Source: Variovorax sp. (lineage in GTDB: Bacteria; Pseudomonadota; Gammaproteobacteria; Burkholderiales; Burkholderiaceae_C). Taken from it: 64,000 nt of DNA. The position numbers were made by a program, and so were the translations under genes. Where the stretch lies: contig JANXTS010000016.1 of the NCBI GenBank assembly GCA_025352265.1, positions 183,687 through 247,686 of the forward strand. The letters run 5' to 3'. The notes under the pieces are model-generated. The model made no database searches. It was not told where the DNA came from and worked only from the letters and a program-made list of their open reading frames with translations. Of the stretch, positions 35,643 to 44,547 are shown piece by piece. Positions within the stretch are counted from its first letter, which is position 1. Each line of letters opens with the position of its first letter.

Positions 35643-36466
35643 GGGGTCTCCTTTTTGATTGGGTGTCGGATGATGGGTTGACGTGAGGAAACGCGCGCCG
35701 CGGCACGGCGGCGCTTTTCGGTGATGACGCCACCTTCGACCAGCCGCAACTCGCCGCGGACGATGTGTTGCGTTGCGTAGTACCGCGCGGCGGTGGCATC
35801 GCGACTGGCGATGGCTTCGACCAGCGCTCGATGCTCCTCCTGCACGGCCTGCATGAAGTCGATGCGGCGTGCCTCGTTGCCGCGCGTGATCCGCATGCCC
35901 TCGCGCAGGTATTGTTCGAGGAACCCTAGCAACAGCCGGAACTGCGGATTGCCCGTCGATTCGCCGATCACGCGGTGGAACGCGAGGTCTTCGGCGACGC
36001 CGTCGTGACCGGCCGCGACCGCGAGGTCTATCGCCTTGAGTGCGCGACGCAGCGCCGCGATCTGGGCGCGCGTGGCGCGCTCGGCGGCCAGTGCCGCGAT
36101 CTCGCCTTCGAGCACGCGACGCACCTCCACCACATGTACCACCGCCTGCACTGACTCGAGCACCGTCGGGTCGAACACCAGCGGCAGGTTGACCGGGGCT
36201 TTCGCCACGTAAACGCCGGAGCCCTGGCGCGAAATGACCAGCGCTTTCGACTTGAGCTGGTGTACCGCCTCTCGCACGACGGTGCGCGAAACGCCGTGCG
36301 CCTCGGCCAGTTGCTGCTCGGTCGGCAGGCGGTCACCGGGCCGCCATGCCCCCGACTCGATCTGCGAAATCAGGCGCAGAGCGAGCCTGTCCGAAAGCCG
36401 GTCGGCCACCAGATGGAAGGGCTTTGAAGAGGGGGATGCCTGTGCGGCAGCAGCGGAATGAAGCAC
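35639..36466 (-). CDS. GntR/FadR-family transcriptional regulator
   Basis: Winged-helix regulator with C-terminal FCD ligand domain. HTH: LRLISQIESGAWRPGDRLPTE...HGVSRTVVREAVHQLKSKALV; FCD metal-site text DLAFHRVIGESTGN and EHRALVEAIASRD. The start is uncertain: a TTG at 36485-36487 opens the frame, but it lies inside a likely operator, so the GTG at 36464-36466 (275 residues) is preferred. Probably a sugar-acid-responsive repressor of this operon and of the divergent ABC genes. Confidence 0.85.
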   Translation of the reverse strand: MLHSAAAAQASPSSKPFHLVADRLSDRLALRLISQIESGAWRPGDRLPTEQQLAEAHGVSRTVVREAVHQLKSKALVISRQGSGVYVAKAPVNLPLVFDPTVLESVQAVVHVVEVRRVLEGEIAALAAERATRAQIAALRRALKAIDLAVAAGHDGVAEDLAFHRVIGESTGNPQFRLLLGFLEQYLREGMRITRGNEARRIDFMQAVQEEHRALVEAIASRDATAARYYATQHIVRGELRLVEGGVITEKRRRAAARVSSRQPIIRHPIKKETP

Positions 36467-36467
36467 G

Positions 36468-36494
36468 GTTATCAGGTCATCATACAAATTTACG
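36468..36494. promoter_or_regulatory. Candidate GntR operator
   Basis: On the minus strand this stretch contains TTGTATGATGACC, close to the TnGTATGAT-type sites of FadR-subfamily sugar-acid regulators. It overlaps the beginning of the regulator frame, consistent with autoregulation. Identity with a true operator is inferred from pattern and place. Confidence 0.35.
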
Positions 36495-36620
36495 GGGGTT
36501 TTCTCCTACCGGTTTGCCCTGATAGCGATAGACGGCTGCAATGTCGATACTCCGCTGGCTGCAATGCGGAGTCTCCGCATCGCTCCAGTCTGTTCGAGAA
36601 CTTTTCAGGATTCCATCTGC

Positions 36621-37694
36621 ATGGCCAGCGTCACGATCCAGGGTGTCAAGAAGAACTTCGGTGATGTCCCGATCCTGCATGGCGTCGACATCGACATCAA
36701 GGACGGCTCGTTCACCGTGCTCGTGGGCCCTTCGGGCTGCGGCAAGTCGACGTTGCTGCGCATGATCGCGGGGTTGGAGCAAATCAACGGCGGCGAAATT
36801 CGCATTGGCGAAAAACGCGTCAACGAGCTACCGCCGAAGGAACGCGACATCGCGATGGTGTTCCAGAACTACGCGCTTTATCCGCACATGACGGTGCGAG
36901 ACAACATGGCGTTCTCGCTCGCGTTGGCCAAGGCCGATAAATCGATCATCGAGTCGAAGGTCAAGCGCGCCGCCGAAATTCTGGCGCTGATTCCGCTGCT
37001 CGACCGCTACCCACGCCAGCTGTCCGGCGGTCAGCGGCAGCGCGTGGCGATGGGCCGTGCGATCGTGCGCGACCCGCAGGTTTTCCTGTTCGACGAACCT
37101 CTGTCCAACCTCGACGCCAAGCTGCGTGTCGCGATGCGCAGCGAGATCAAGGAGCTGCATCAACGCCTGAAGACAACGTCGATCTACGTGACGCACGACC
37201 AGATCGAAGCGATGACGATGGGCGACAAGATCGTGGTGATGCGCGATGGCCGCATCGAGCAGACCGGGAGCCCGCTCGAGCTTTATGACCGACCCGCGAA
37301 TCAGTTCGTCGCCGGCTTTATCGGCTCGCCGTCGATGAACTTCTTGCCCGGCACGCTGCATCGAAAGGCTGGTGCGGCGCACGTCGAGCTGCAAGACGGC
37401 ACTCGGCTCGATGCACCCTTGCAGGCCGGCGGTGCCGATGGCCAACCTGTCGTCTATGGCACGCGGCCGGAGCATCTGTTGCTCTCGGACACGGGCGGCA
37501 TTCCGTCGAAGGTCGTCGTCATGGAGCCGACCGGCATGGACACTTTCGTGTCGTGCCGGCATGAAGGCGTCGAGCTGTCGGCGGTATTCCGCGAACGTCA
37601 CGACTTTGCGCCGGGCACCATGATCCACCTGCAACCCGACCTGCAGCGCGCACACCTTTTCGATGCAAGCACCGGCGAACGGCTGGTAGCTTGA
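36621..37694 (+). CDS. Sugar ABC transporter ATPase, UgpC/MalK type
   Basis: 357-residue ATPase. Walker A GPSGCGKST, signature LSGGQRQRVAMGRA, Walker B FLFDEPLSNLD, H-loop VTHDQIEAMT, then a TOBE/OB regulatory domain from about residue 240. Such MalK-type subunits energise CUT1 sugar importers. Start ATG 36621. Followed by the matching binding protein and permeases, so the set is complete. Divergent from the sugar-acid operon, which suggests the imported compound feeds it. Confidence 0.92.
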   Translation: MASVTIQGVKKNFGDVPILHGVDIDIKDGSFTVLVGPSGCGKSTLLRMIAGLEQINGGEIRIGEKRVNELPPKERDIAMVFQNYALYPHMTVRDNMAFSLALAKADKSIIESKVKRAAEILALIPLLDRYPRQLSGGQRQRVAMGRAIVRDPQVFLFDEPLSNLDAKLRVAMRSEIKELHQRLKTTSIYVTHDQIEAMTMGDKIVVMRDGRIEQTGSPLELYDRPANQFVAGFIGSPSMNFLPGTLHRKAGAAHVELQDGTRLDAPLQAGGADGQPVVYGTRPEHLLLSDTGGIPSKVVVMEPTGMDTFVSCRHEGVELSAVFRERHDFAPGTMIHLQPDLQRAHLFDASTGERLVA

Positions 37695-37731
37695 ATTATT
37701 CGTTGACCCCGTTCACACCTAGGAGACATGA

Positions 37732-39060
37732 ATGAATGACTTCAACCGCCGCAAGTTTCTGGAAAGCTCTGCCGGCGTCGCCGCAGTAGCCACTCTTGGC
37801 ACCGGCACCGCACTGTTTTCGTCCTCGGCGCAAGCTCAGACGATGACCTTCAAGCCCGAAAAAGGCGCCAAGCTTCGCGTGCTGCGATGGAGCCGTTTCG
37901 TGCAGGGCGACATCGACGCCTACATGGCCAACGTCAAGAAATTTACCGAGACCACGGGCATCGAAGTGCGTGTCGACAACGAAGGTTGGGAAGACGTGCG
38001 CCCGAAGGCCGCGGTGGCGGCCAACACCGGCGCTGGCCCCGACATCATTCTGTCGACCAACGACGATGCCAACCTGTATCCCGACAAGCTGCTCGACGTG
38101 ACTGACCTGGCCGAATACCTCGGCAAGAAGTACGGCGGCTGGTATCCGGCGGGTGAAGCCTTCATGCGGCCCGACGGCAAGAAGTGGTTGGGCCTGCCGC
38201 TCGGCGCTTCGGGCTCGCTCATCGTCTACCGCGAGAGCATGGTGAAAGCAGCCGGCTTCGACACCTTCCCCAAGAACACCGACGACTTCCTGAAGCTGTA
38301 CAGGGCGTTGAAGGAAAAAGGCACGCCCGGAGGCATGGCGCTCGGAAATGCGACCGGCGACAGCGTGTGGACAAACTGGCTGATCTGGGCATTTGGCGGC
38401 AAGCTGGTCGACAAGAACAATAAGGTCGTGATCGACAGCCCGGAGACCATCAAGGCGCTGGAATACAGCAAAGAGCTCTACGCCAACTTTATTCCTGGCA
38501 CGTTGTCGTGGCTCGACCCGAACAACAACAAGGCCTTCCTCGACGGCCAGATCAGCGTCACCAATAACGGCATCTCGATTTACTACGCCGCCAAGAATTC
38601 GCCGGACCCCAAAGTCAAGGAGATGGCTGCCGACATCAATCACGCGGTATTCCCGATCGGCCCCGCCGGCGTGCCGACCGAGTCGCATCTGTTCTTCAAC
38701 CAGATGGTCATGAAGTACACGAAGTTTCCGCAGGCATCGAAAGAGTTCCTGCGTTTCATGATGGAAAAAGAGCAGTTCGATCCGTGGCTACAGGGTGGCG
38801 GCGGATACGTCGCGCAGCCATTGCGTGCTTACGAGGCGAACACGATCTGGAGCTCCGATCCGAAGAACACGCCGTACCGCGATTCGGTGAAGAATCTGCG
38901 TCCCGCGGGCTACGACGGCAAACTCGGCTACGCCTCGGCCGGCGCCGCAGCCGACTTCATCATTCCGAACATGGTGGCCGAAGCCGCCAGCGGCGCCAAG
39001 ACGCCGAAGGAAGCCGCCGAGCGCGCACAGAAGCGTGCCGAGCGTTACTACAAGCTTTAA
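37732..39060 (+). CDS. Sugar ABC transporter substrate-binding protein
   Basis: 442-residue periplasmic binding protein of the MalE/UgpB group. N-terminal Tat-type signal (NRRKFLESSAGVAAVATLG, ending near SAQA). AGGAG lies just before the ATG. The body has MRPDGKKWLGLPLGASGSLIVYRESMVKAAGF, the usual hinge/ligand lobe pattern (two joined segments). Ligand probably a sugar, polyol or sugar acid. Confidence 0.9.
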   Translation: MNDFNRRKFLESSAGVAAVATLGTGTALFSSSAQAQTMTFKPEKGAKLRVLRWSRFVQGDIDAYMANVKKFTETTGIEVRVDNEGWEDVRPKAAVAANTGAGPDIILSTNDDANLYPDKLLDVTDLAEYLGKKYGGWYPAGEAFMRPDGKKWLGLPLGASGSLIVYRESMVKAAGFDTFPKNTDDFLKLYRALKEKGTPGGMALGNATGDSVWTNWLIWAFGGKLVDKNNKVVIDSPETIKALEYSKELYANFIPGTLSWLDPNNNKAFLDGQISVTNNGISIYYAAKNSPDPKVKEMAADINHAVFPIGPAGVPTESHLFFNQMVMKYTKFPQASKEFLRFMMEKEQFDPWLQGGGGYVAQPLRAYEANTIWSSDPKNTPYRDSVKNLRPAGYDGKLGYASAGAAADFIIPNMVAEAASGAKTPKEAAERAQKRAERYYKL

Positions 39061-39097
39061 CTACAAGCCCAACCAGCTCTGACAAGCCGCCAGATAA

Positions 39098-40084
39098 ATG
39101 TCCACACCACGGGTCGTCACTTCACCGGCAGGCGCCGACGGCGTTCGGCTTCAGCCGGCCGCCGCAGCGCGGCCGATGCCGCTGCTCGCACGCATGCAGA
39201 ACAGCCGCAATGCGCTTGGCTTCATGTTCATGTTGCCGGCCGCAGTGTTGCTGCTGCTGTTCTTGACGTACCCGCTGGGGCTGGGCACCTACCTGGGCTT
39301 TACCGACGCCAAGGTCGGCCGGCCCGGTCAGTGGATCGGGCTTGAGAACTACGAGTATCTGTGGGGCGACGCGGTTGTGCGGCTCGCGCTTTTCAACACG
39401 CTCTTCTACACAGCCGTGGCGAGCGTGTTCAAGTTTATTCTGGGCTTGTGGCTTGCGATTCTTCTCAACAAGAACATCCGCTTCAAGACTTTCTTTCGCG
39501 CGGTGATCCTGCTGCCGTACATCGTGCCTACCGCGCTGTCGGCCATCGCTTTCTGGTGGATCTACGACTCGCAGTTTTCCATCATCAGCTGGGCGCTGGT
39601 GAAGATGGGGTTGATCGATACCTACATCGACTTTCTCGGCAGCCCGTGGAACGCGCGTATCGCGGTGATCATCGCCAATGTGTGGCGCGGCGTACCTTTT
39701 GTGGCCATCACCTTGCTGGCCGGGCTGCAGACGATTTCACCTTCTTACTATGAAGCTTCCGCCATCGACGGCGCAACGCCGTGGCAGCAGTTCCGGCATG
39801 TGACGATGCCGTTGCTCACGCCCATCATCGCGGTGGTGATGACCTTTTCGGTGCTCTTCACTTTCACCGACTTCCAGCTGATCTATGTCATCACCCGCGG
39901 CGGCCCGAGGAACGCGACCCACCTGATGGCGACCCTGTCGTTCCAGCGCGCCATATCCGGCGGCGCGCTTGGTGAAGGCGCCGCCATCGCCATTGCGATG
40001 GTGCCTTTCCTGCTGGCTTGCGTGATGTTCAGTTTCTTCGGCCTCCAACGCCGTGCATGGCAACAAGGCGGAAGCGATAAATGA
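39098..40084 (+). CDS. Sugar ABC transporter permease, MalF/UgpA type
   Basis: 328-residue inner-membrane permease with six core helices. Coupling EAA motif: YYEASAIDGATPWQQFRHVTMPLL. An Ala/Arg-rich cytoplasmic N-terminus of about 40 residues precedes helix 1. The stop overlaps the next permease start (ATGA). Confidence 0.9.
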   Translation: MSTPRVVTSPAGADGVRLQPAAAARPMPLLARMQNSRNALGFMFMLPAAVLLLLFLTYPLGLGTYLGFTDAKVGRPGQWIGLENYEYLWGDAVVRLALFNTLFYTAVASVFKFILGLWLAILLNKNIRFKTFFRAVILLPYIVPTALSAIAFWWIYDSQFSIISWALVKMGLIDTYIDFLGSPWNARIAVIIANVWRGVPFVAITLLAGLQTISPSYYEASAIDGATPWQQFRHVTMPLLTPIIAVVMTFSVLFTFTDFQLIYVITRGGPRNATHLMATLSFQRAISGGALGEGAAIAIAMVPFLLACVMFSFFGLQRRAWQQGGSDK

Positions 40085-40959
40085 GCAATCCCAACAGCCA
40101 GGTCGACACCGTCGGCATGAGTTTTCTGGATTCGTTGCCACGCAAGATGGTGACGGTTTATCTGCCGCTGCTGGTCTTTTTGATCGTGCTGCTGTTCCCG
40201 TTCTACTGGATGGCGATCACCTCCGTGAAGCCCGAGACCGAACTGCTGTCGCGCGACGGGAATCCTTTCTGGGTGATCAAGCCGACGCTCGCGCATTTCT
40301 ACAAGCTGCTGTTTGAAACCTCGTATCCGCAGTGGCTGTGGAACACTGTGCTCGTGTCGGTGGTGTCGACTTTCGTCTCCCTCGCAGCATCGGTGTTCGC
40401 TGCCTATGCCATCGAGCGGCTGCGCTTCACTGGCTCCAAGCAGGTTGGCCTGTCGATCTTTCTGGCATACATGGTGCCGCCGTCGATCCTGTTCATCCCA
40501 CTGGCCAACGTGGTGTTCAATCTCGGGTTGTTCGACACGCGCTGGGCGCTCATCCTCACTTACCCGACCTTTCTCATCCCGTTCTGCACCTGGTTGTTGA
40601 TGGGGTACTTCAGGTCGATCCCGGCCGAGCTTGAAGAGTGCGCGCTGATCGACGGTGCCAATCGTTGGCAGATTCTCATCAAGATCGTGCTGCCGTTGGC
40701 GGTGCCGGGGTTGATCTCAGCCGGGATCTTTGCCTTCACGTTGTCGTGGAACGAATTCATCTATGCGCTGACCTTCATCTCGTCGTCGGAGATGAAGACC
40801 TTGCCGGTCGGCGTGGTCACCGAGCTGGTTCAGGGTGACGTGTACCAGTGGGGCCCACTCATGGCCGGTGCTCTGCTCGGCTCGTTGCCGGTGGCTTTTA
40901 TCTACTCGTTCTTCGTCGAGTACTACGTGTCGGGGATGACGGGGTCAGTGAAGGAGTGA
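40081..40959 (+). CDS. Sugar ABC transporter permease, MalG/UgpE type
   Basis: 292-residue second permease with six helices. EAA motif: ELEECALIDGANRWQILIKIVLPL. C-terminal YSFFVEYYVSGMTGSVKE is the usual ending of MalG-type subunits. Completes the four-gene ATPase-SBP-permease-permease operon. Confidence 0.9.
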   Translation: MSNPNSQVDTVGMSFLDSLPRKMVTVYLPLLVFLIVLLFPFYWMAITSVKPETELLSRDGNPFWVIKPTLAHFYKLLFETSYPQWLWNTVLVSVVSTFVSLAASVFAAYAIERLRFTGSKQVGLSIFLAYMVPPSILFIPLANVVFNLGLFDTRWALILTYPTFLIPFCTWLLMGYFRSIPAELEECALIDGANRWQILIKIVLPLAVPGLISAGIFAFTLSWNEFIYALTFISSSEMKTLPVGVVTELVQGDVYQWGPLMAGALLGSLPVAFIYSFFVEYYVSGMTGSVKE

Positions 40960-40981
40960 AGGGTCAGACGATCGACACGGA

Positions 40982-41347
40982 TCAGTACTTGATCGTGATG
41001 CCGGCCTTGACGCCCTTGTTGTCTTTGCCATCGGTGCTGGCGCCTCCCGAAAACGACGTGTTGCCACCCGTGCTTCCGCCCACCGAGTAGGTGGGCCGCG
41101 GGGTCGAAGTGTTCATGCCGGTGTAGACGCCGCTGCCGTCTTGCTGTTGCACACCGACAGTCGCACCCTTCGTTTCCATCGAGGTTTGGTTTGAAGAAAC
41201 GTTAGGGGCAACGTAGACGGAGCCTTTGTCATCGGTCTGGATCGGAACCTTTGGCCCGTCTTGCGCGAGCGCGGCTGCGCAGCACGCCATGCCAAGCACC
41301 GCGAACAGGCCGCGCAGTCCGAGTCGGGCAATGATCGTTTTGCTCAT
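40982..41347 (-). CDS. Small exported protein of unknown function
   Basis: 121 residues from ATG 41345-41347, with signal peptide LRGLFAVLGMACCAAALAQ. The mature part is rich in Gly, Ser, Thr and Asn (VGVQQQDGSGVYTGMNTS, GGSTGGNTSFSGGAS) and ends KAGITIKY, like small beta-rich surface or periplasmic proteins. Family not recognised. It lies 10 bases downstream of the antiporter operon on the same strand but is probably separate. Confidence 0.65.
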   Translation of the reverse strand: MSKTIIARLGLRGLFAVLGMACCAAALAQDGPKVPIQTDDKGSVYVAPNVSSNQTSMETKGATVGVQQQDGSGVYTGMNTSTPRPTYSVGGSTGGNTSFSGGASTDGKDNKGVKAGITIKY

Positions 41348-41357
41348 GAGTACGACC

Positions 41358-41717
41358 TTAGTCCTGTTTAGTTGCCGGCGGAACATCGCCGCCTTTTTGC
41401 CGTTCACGGAACAAAGCGGCCCGCATCAGGAAAATTGTTGTCACCGGAGTGGTGAGCGCGACGAAAACGGCGATGAGGACCGCATGCAGAAACAGGTTGC
41501 CTCCCTGCACCGAGAAGTAGACGATGGTTGCAATCGTCATGCACCACACACCCTGCGTGGCGCAGACGGCTGGCGCATGAATGCGTTGGAAGAAGGTCGG
41601 CAGGCGCACCAACCCGAACGAACCGACGGCCGCAAACGCCGCGCCGAGCACCACGAACACTGCGGTGACGATCTCTGCCCAGATCGGCAACGGGCCGCCG
41701 ATGAATGCATCGTTCAC
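41358..41717 (-). CDS. mrpG: Cation/proton antiporter subunit G
   Basis: 119-residue subunit of the Mrp/Pha multi-subunit Na+ or K+/H+ antiporter. Three helices with GSFGLVRLPTFFQRIHAPA, the family signature. GTG start at 41715-41717 overlaps the stop of subunit F. Last gene of the six-gene operon. Confidence 0.88.
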   Translation of the reverse strand: MNDAFIGGPLPIWAEIVTAVFVVLGAAFAAVGSFGLVRLPTFFQRIHAPAVCATQGVWCMTIATIVYFSVQGGNLFLHAVLIAVFVALTTPVTTIFLMRAALFRERQKGGDVPPATKQD

Positions 41718-41992
41718 TCGATCACCTCGCCACGCAACAGGAACTTGGCCAGGGCGGTTGACCCGACGAAGCCGAACAACGCGATCAGCAATGCCGCTTC
41801 GAAGTACACGTTGCTCGCGTACACGATACCGAGCACAAGCATCATCAGCATGCCGTTGATGTAGAGGCAGTCGAGCGCAGTGATGCGGTCTTGCGCCGTG
41901 GGGCCGATCATCAGGCGCGCCAGCGCGCACAGCATCGCGACGGCCAGAAGCAGCAGCGCCAGCTTGAGCGCCCAGACCAACACAGGCGTCAT
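41714..41992 (-). CDS. mrpF: Cation/proton antiporter subunit F
   Basis: 92-residue three-helix subunit with LMIGPTAQDRITALDCLYINGM, typical of MrpF/PhaF. Start ATG 41990-41992 overlaps the end of subunit E by 4 bases. Confidence 0.88.
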   Translation of the reverse strand: MTPVLVWALKLALLLLAVAMLCALARLMIGPTAQDRITALDCLYINGMLMMLVLGIVYASNVYFEAALLIALFGFVGSTALAKFLLRGEVIE

Positions 41993-42480
41993 GATTCGAA
42001 AATCTCCATCAGGGGGCGCTCGTACCGTTGCTGCACTTGCGCGATAAATACGGCCTCGTCGGCGACATCGAATACGTGGATGAGCAGCATGGAGCTGTCG
42101 AACGACAACTCGGCCCATGCGGTGCCGGGTGTCAGGCAAAGGATCATCGCCAGCACGGCAAGGCCGTTGGGGTCGCGCATCTGCAATGGCACCCTGACGA
42201 AAGCGGATTGGATGTCGGCGGTGCGACGCGTGAGCAGAATGCGAGCGACCGTCCAGGCCGATTTCGCCATGTCGAGCGCGACGCGACCGACGAGCATGAG
42301 AGCAACGCCAGGCCGTCGCATGCGTACGGTGGCCGGGCGCAGGCTGCGCGTCAGCAGCGGCACCGCAACTGCCATCAGGGCGGCTAGCAGCAGCGTTGCC
42401 GCATCGGTCGACTGGTTCAGCAGCAGCCAGACGACGAACAGTGCGAGCGACAGCGGCGGGGAGGGTAACCAGCGCTTCAC
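41989..42480 (-). CDS. mrpE: Cation/proton antiporter subunit E
   Basis: 163-residue membrane subunit with two N-terminal helices and a cytoplasmic part containing LCLTPGTAWAELS and the final LLIHVFDVADE, conserved in MrpE. Overlaps subunit D by 4 bases. Confidence 0.88.
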   Translation of the reverse strand: MKRWLPSPPLSLALFVVWLLLNQSTDAATLLLAALMAVAVPLLTRSLRPATVRMRRPGVALMLVGRVALDMAKSAWTVARILLTRRTADIQSAFVRVPLQMRDPNGLAVLAMILCLTPGTAWAELSFDSSMLLIHVFDVADEAVFIAQVQQRYERPLMEIFES

Positions 42481-44207
42481 TGCACGACCTCGGCAGCAAC
42501 TGGGCCCGGCGCGGCGGCCGCACGTTTGGGTGCCGGGTTGGCGACCTGCCGCGCATTCATCACCGCGTGCCGGTAGGCCGTAGCCGAGTGCAGCCCATCA
42601 GCGGTTTCAATCGCATGGTGCATGACGGGGTTGGCGGCGATCGTCCACACCGCCGTGGCGATGAGCAAACCTGCGACGGGCAGTACTTCGAGTGCGGGCA
42701 GTGCAGGCATGGTCGCATGTACCTGCGTCCAGAAATGTCGTATGCCGGCACGGCTTAGCGCTAGCAACGTCAGGAAGCCCGAAGTGATCAGCAGCACCAT
42801 GAAGGCGATGCCGGCGGTAGTTACCACCGGTGCATCGAGCAGGCCCGACAACATCGCGAACTTGCCGACGAATCCGGACAACGGCGGCAACCCGGCAAGC
42901 AGCAGCGTGCAGGCGACGAAGCTCAGCCCCAGAAACGCCACGCCGGCAGGAATTGCGCGGCCGTAGAGCGCCTGTTGTTCGTCGTCCAGGTTGACGTCGG
43001 CGAGCGGTTTCAGGTCTTCTGCCAGGAAGGGCGCGTGGCCCGACTTCTCGTGCGGCGCGATGCTGACGCCCGCATTGCGCCAGCGCTCGATCATGTCGAT
43101 CAAAAGGAAGAAGGCGCTGACCGCGAGCGTTGAGCTCACCAGGTAGTAGAGCGCACCGGCCCACACCGCGGGGTCGCCCAGCCCGATCGCGGCAAGCAGG
43201 GTGCCAGCGGAGATGAGCACGCTGTAGCCGGCGAGGTTCGACAGGCGCTGCGTGCCGACGATGCCGAGCGCGCCGATGCACAGCGTGACGAGGCCGACGC
43301 TGATCAGCACGCTCTGGCCAAATTGGGCGGAGAGGCCGGTGTCGGGCGCGAAGAGGGTCGTCCACAAACGCAGGATCGTGTATACGCCGAGCTTGGTCAG
43401 CAACGCGAACACCGCACCGACCGGTGACACGGCGGCGCTGTATGCCGGCACCAACCAGAAGTTGAGCGGCCATGCGCCGGCCTTGGCGAAGAATGCCGTC
43501 GCGAGAATTGCTGCCGCCGCGTGTACCAGGCCGCGGTCGGCCGGCGCGATCTGAGCGATACGCATGCCGAGGTCGGCCATATTGAGCGTGCCGGTCGCGC
43601 CGTAGAGCATCGCCGCGCCGACGAGAAACAGCGAAGATGCCGCAAGGTTGATCGCGATGTAGTGCAGGCCGGCTTGTACCCGCAGCCGGCCCGAACCGTG
43701 CAGCAGTAAGCCGTAAGAGGCCGCCAGCATCACTTCGAAGAATACGAAGAGATTGAACAGGTCGCCCGTGAGAAACGCACCGTTCAACCCCATCAATTGC
43801 AACTGCAGCAACGGATGAAAGTGCACGCCGGCACGGTCCCATCGAGAGGTCGAATAGATCGAGGCCGCGAATGCGATGACACCGGTGAGAGCGACCATCA
43901 TGGTCGACAGCCGGTCGGCCACCAGCACGATGCCGAAGGGCGCCTTCCAGTTACCGGGCAGGTACACGCCGATGGACCCCGGCCCGGTGCCGGTATCGGA
44001 CGCATTGACCCAACGCAGCAACGCGAGCGCCGCGAGCAGGCCGACCAGCCCGGAGATCACGCTCAACGCGGACTTGAGCCGCCGGTGCTGCTCGCCAAGA
44101 AGCAGCATGAGTGCGGCGGTGAACATCGGTACCAGGATCGGCACGGCGACCAGATGCGGCATGCTGAACTCAAGCAGCCGGTCGAGCAGGTGGGTCAGCT
44201 CAACCAC
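42477..44207 (-). CDS. mrpD: Cation/proton antiporter subunit D
   Basis: 576-residue NuoN-like antiporter subunit with about 14 helices. Conserved FFEVMLAASYGLLLHG, the lysine helix FFAKAGAWPLNFWLVPAYSAA and HLPPLSGFVGKF-type text (GLPPLSGFVGKFAML). Carries proton translocation with subunit A. A C-terminal Ala/Pro tail is unusual but harmless. Confidence 0.92.
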   Translation of the reverse strand: MVELTHLLDRLLEFSMPHLVAVPILVPMFTAALMLLLGEQHRRLKSALSVISGLVGLLAALALLRWVNASDTGTGPGSIGVYLPGNWKAPFGIVLVADRLSTMMVALTGVIAFAASIYSTSRWDRAGVHFHPLLQLQLMGLNGAFLTGDLFNLFVFFEVMLAASYGLLLHGSGRLRVQAGLHYIAINLAASSLFLVGAAMLYGATGTLNMADLGMRIAQIAPADRGLVHAAAAILATAFFAKAGAWPLNFWLVPAYSAAVSPVGAVFALLTKLGVYTILRLWTTLFAPDTGLSAQFGQSVLISVGLVTLCIGALGIVGTQRLSNLAGYSVLISAGTLLAAIGLGDPAVWAGALYYLVSSTLAVSAFFLLIDMIERWRNAGVSIAPHEKSGHAPFLAEDLKPLADVNLDDEQQALYGRAIPAGVAFLGLSFVACTLLLAGLPPLSGFVGKFAMLSGLLDAPVVTTAGIAFMVLLITSGFLTLLALSRAGIRHFWTQVHATMPALPALEVLPVAGLLIATAVWTIAANPVMHHAIETADGLHSATAYRHAVMNARQVANPAPKRAAAAPGPVAAEVVQ

Positions 44208-44547
44208 GTTTCACCTCCTCGCCGTCGACGTGGTCGGTACCGGTCAGTCCGCGTGAGGCCAGCAGCACGACGAGGAACAATGCGGTCATCGCGAAGCCGA
44301 TGACGATGGCGGTGAGCACCAATGCCTGCGGCATCGGGTCGGCGGTATTGGTGAGCGTGGCCTTGAGCCCCTTAATCAGCACCGGTTCGCTATCGACCGT
44401 CAGCCGGCCGGTGCTGAACATGAAAAGGTTGACGGCATACGACATCAGCGTGAGACCCACGATGACCTGGAAGGTGCGCGGGCGCAGCAGCAGGTAGACG
44501 CCCGAGCCGGTGAGCACGCCGATAGCGATGGCGAGAACGAGTTCCAT
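44200..44547 (-). CDS. mrpC: Cation/proton antiporter subunit C
   Basis: 115-residue NuoK-like subunit with three helices: LMSYAVNLFMFSTG and DPMPQALVLTAIVIGFAMTA are family hallmarks. Start ATG 44545-44547 overlaps the stop of subunit A; its end overlaps subunit D by 8 bases. Confidence 0.9.
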   Translation of the reverse strand: MELVLAIAIGVLTGSGVYLLLRPRTFQVIVGLTLMSYAVNLFMFSTGRLTVDSEPVLIKGLKATLTNTADPMPQALVLTAIVIGFAMTALFLVVLLASRGLTGTDHVDGEEVKRG

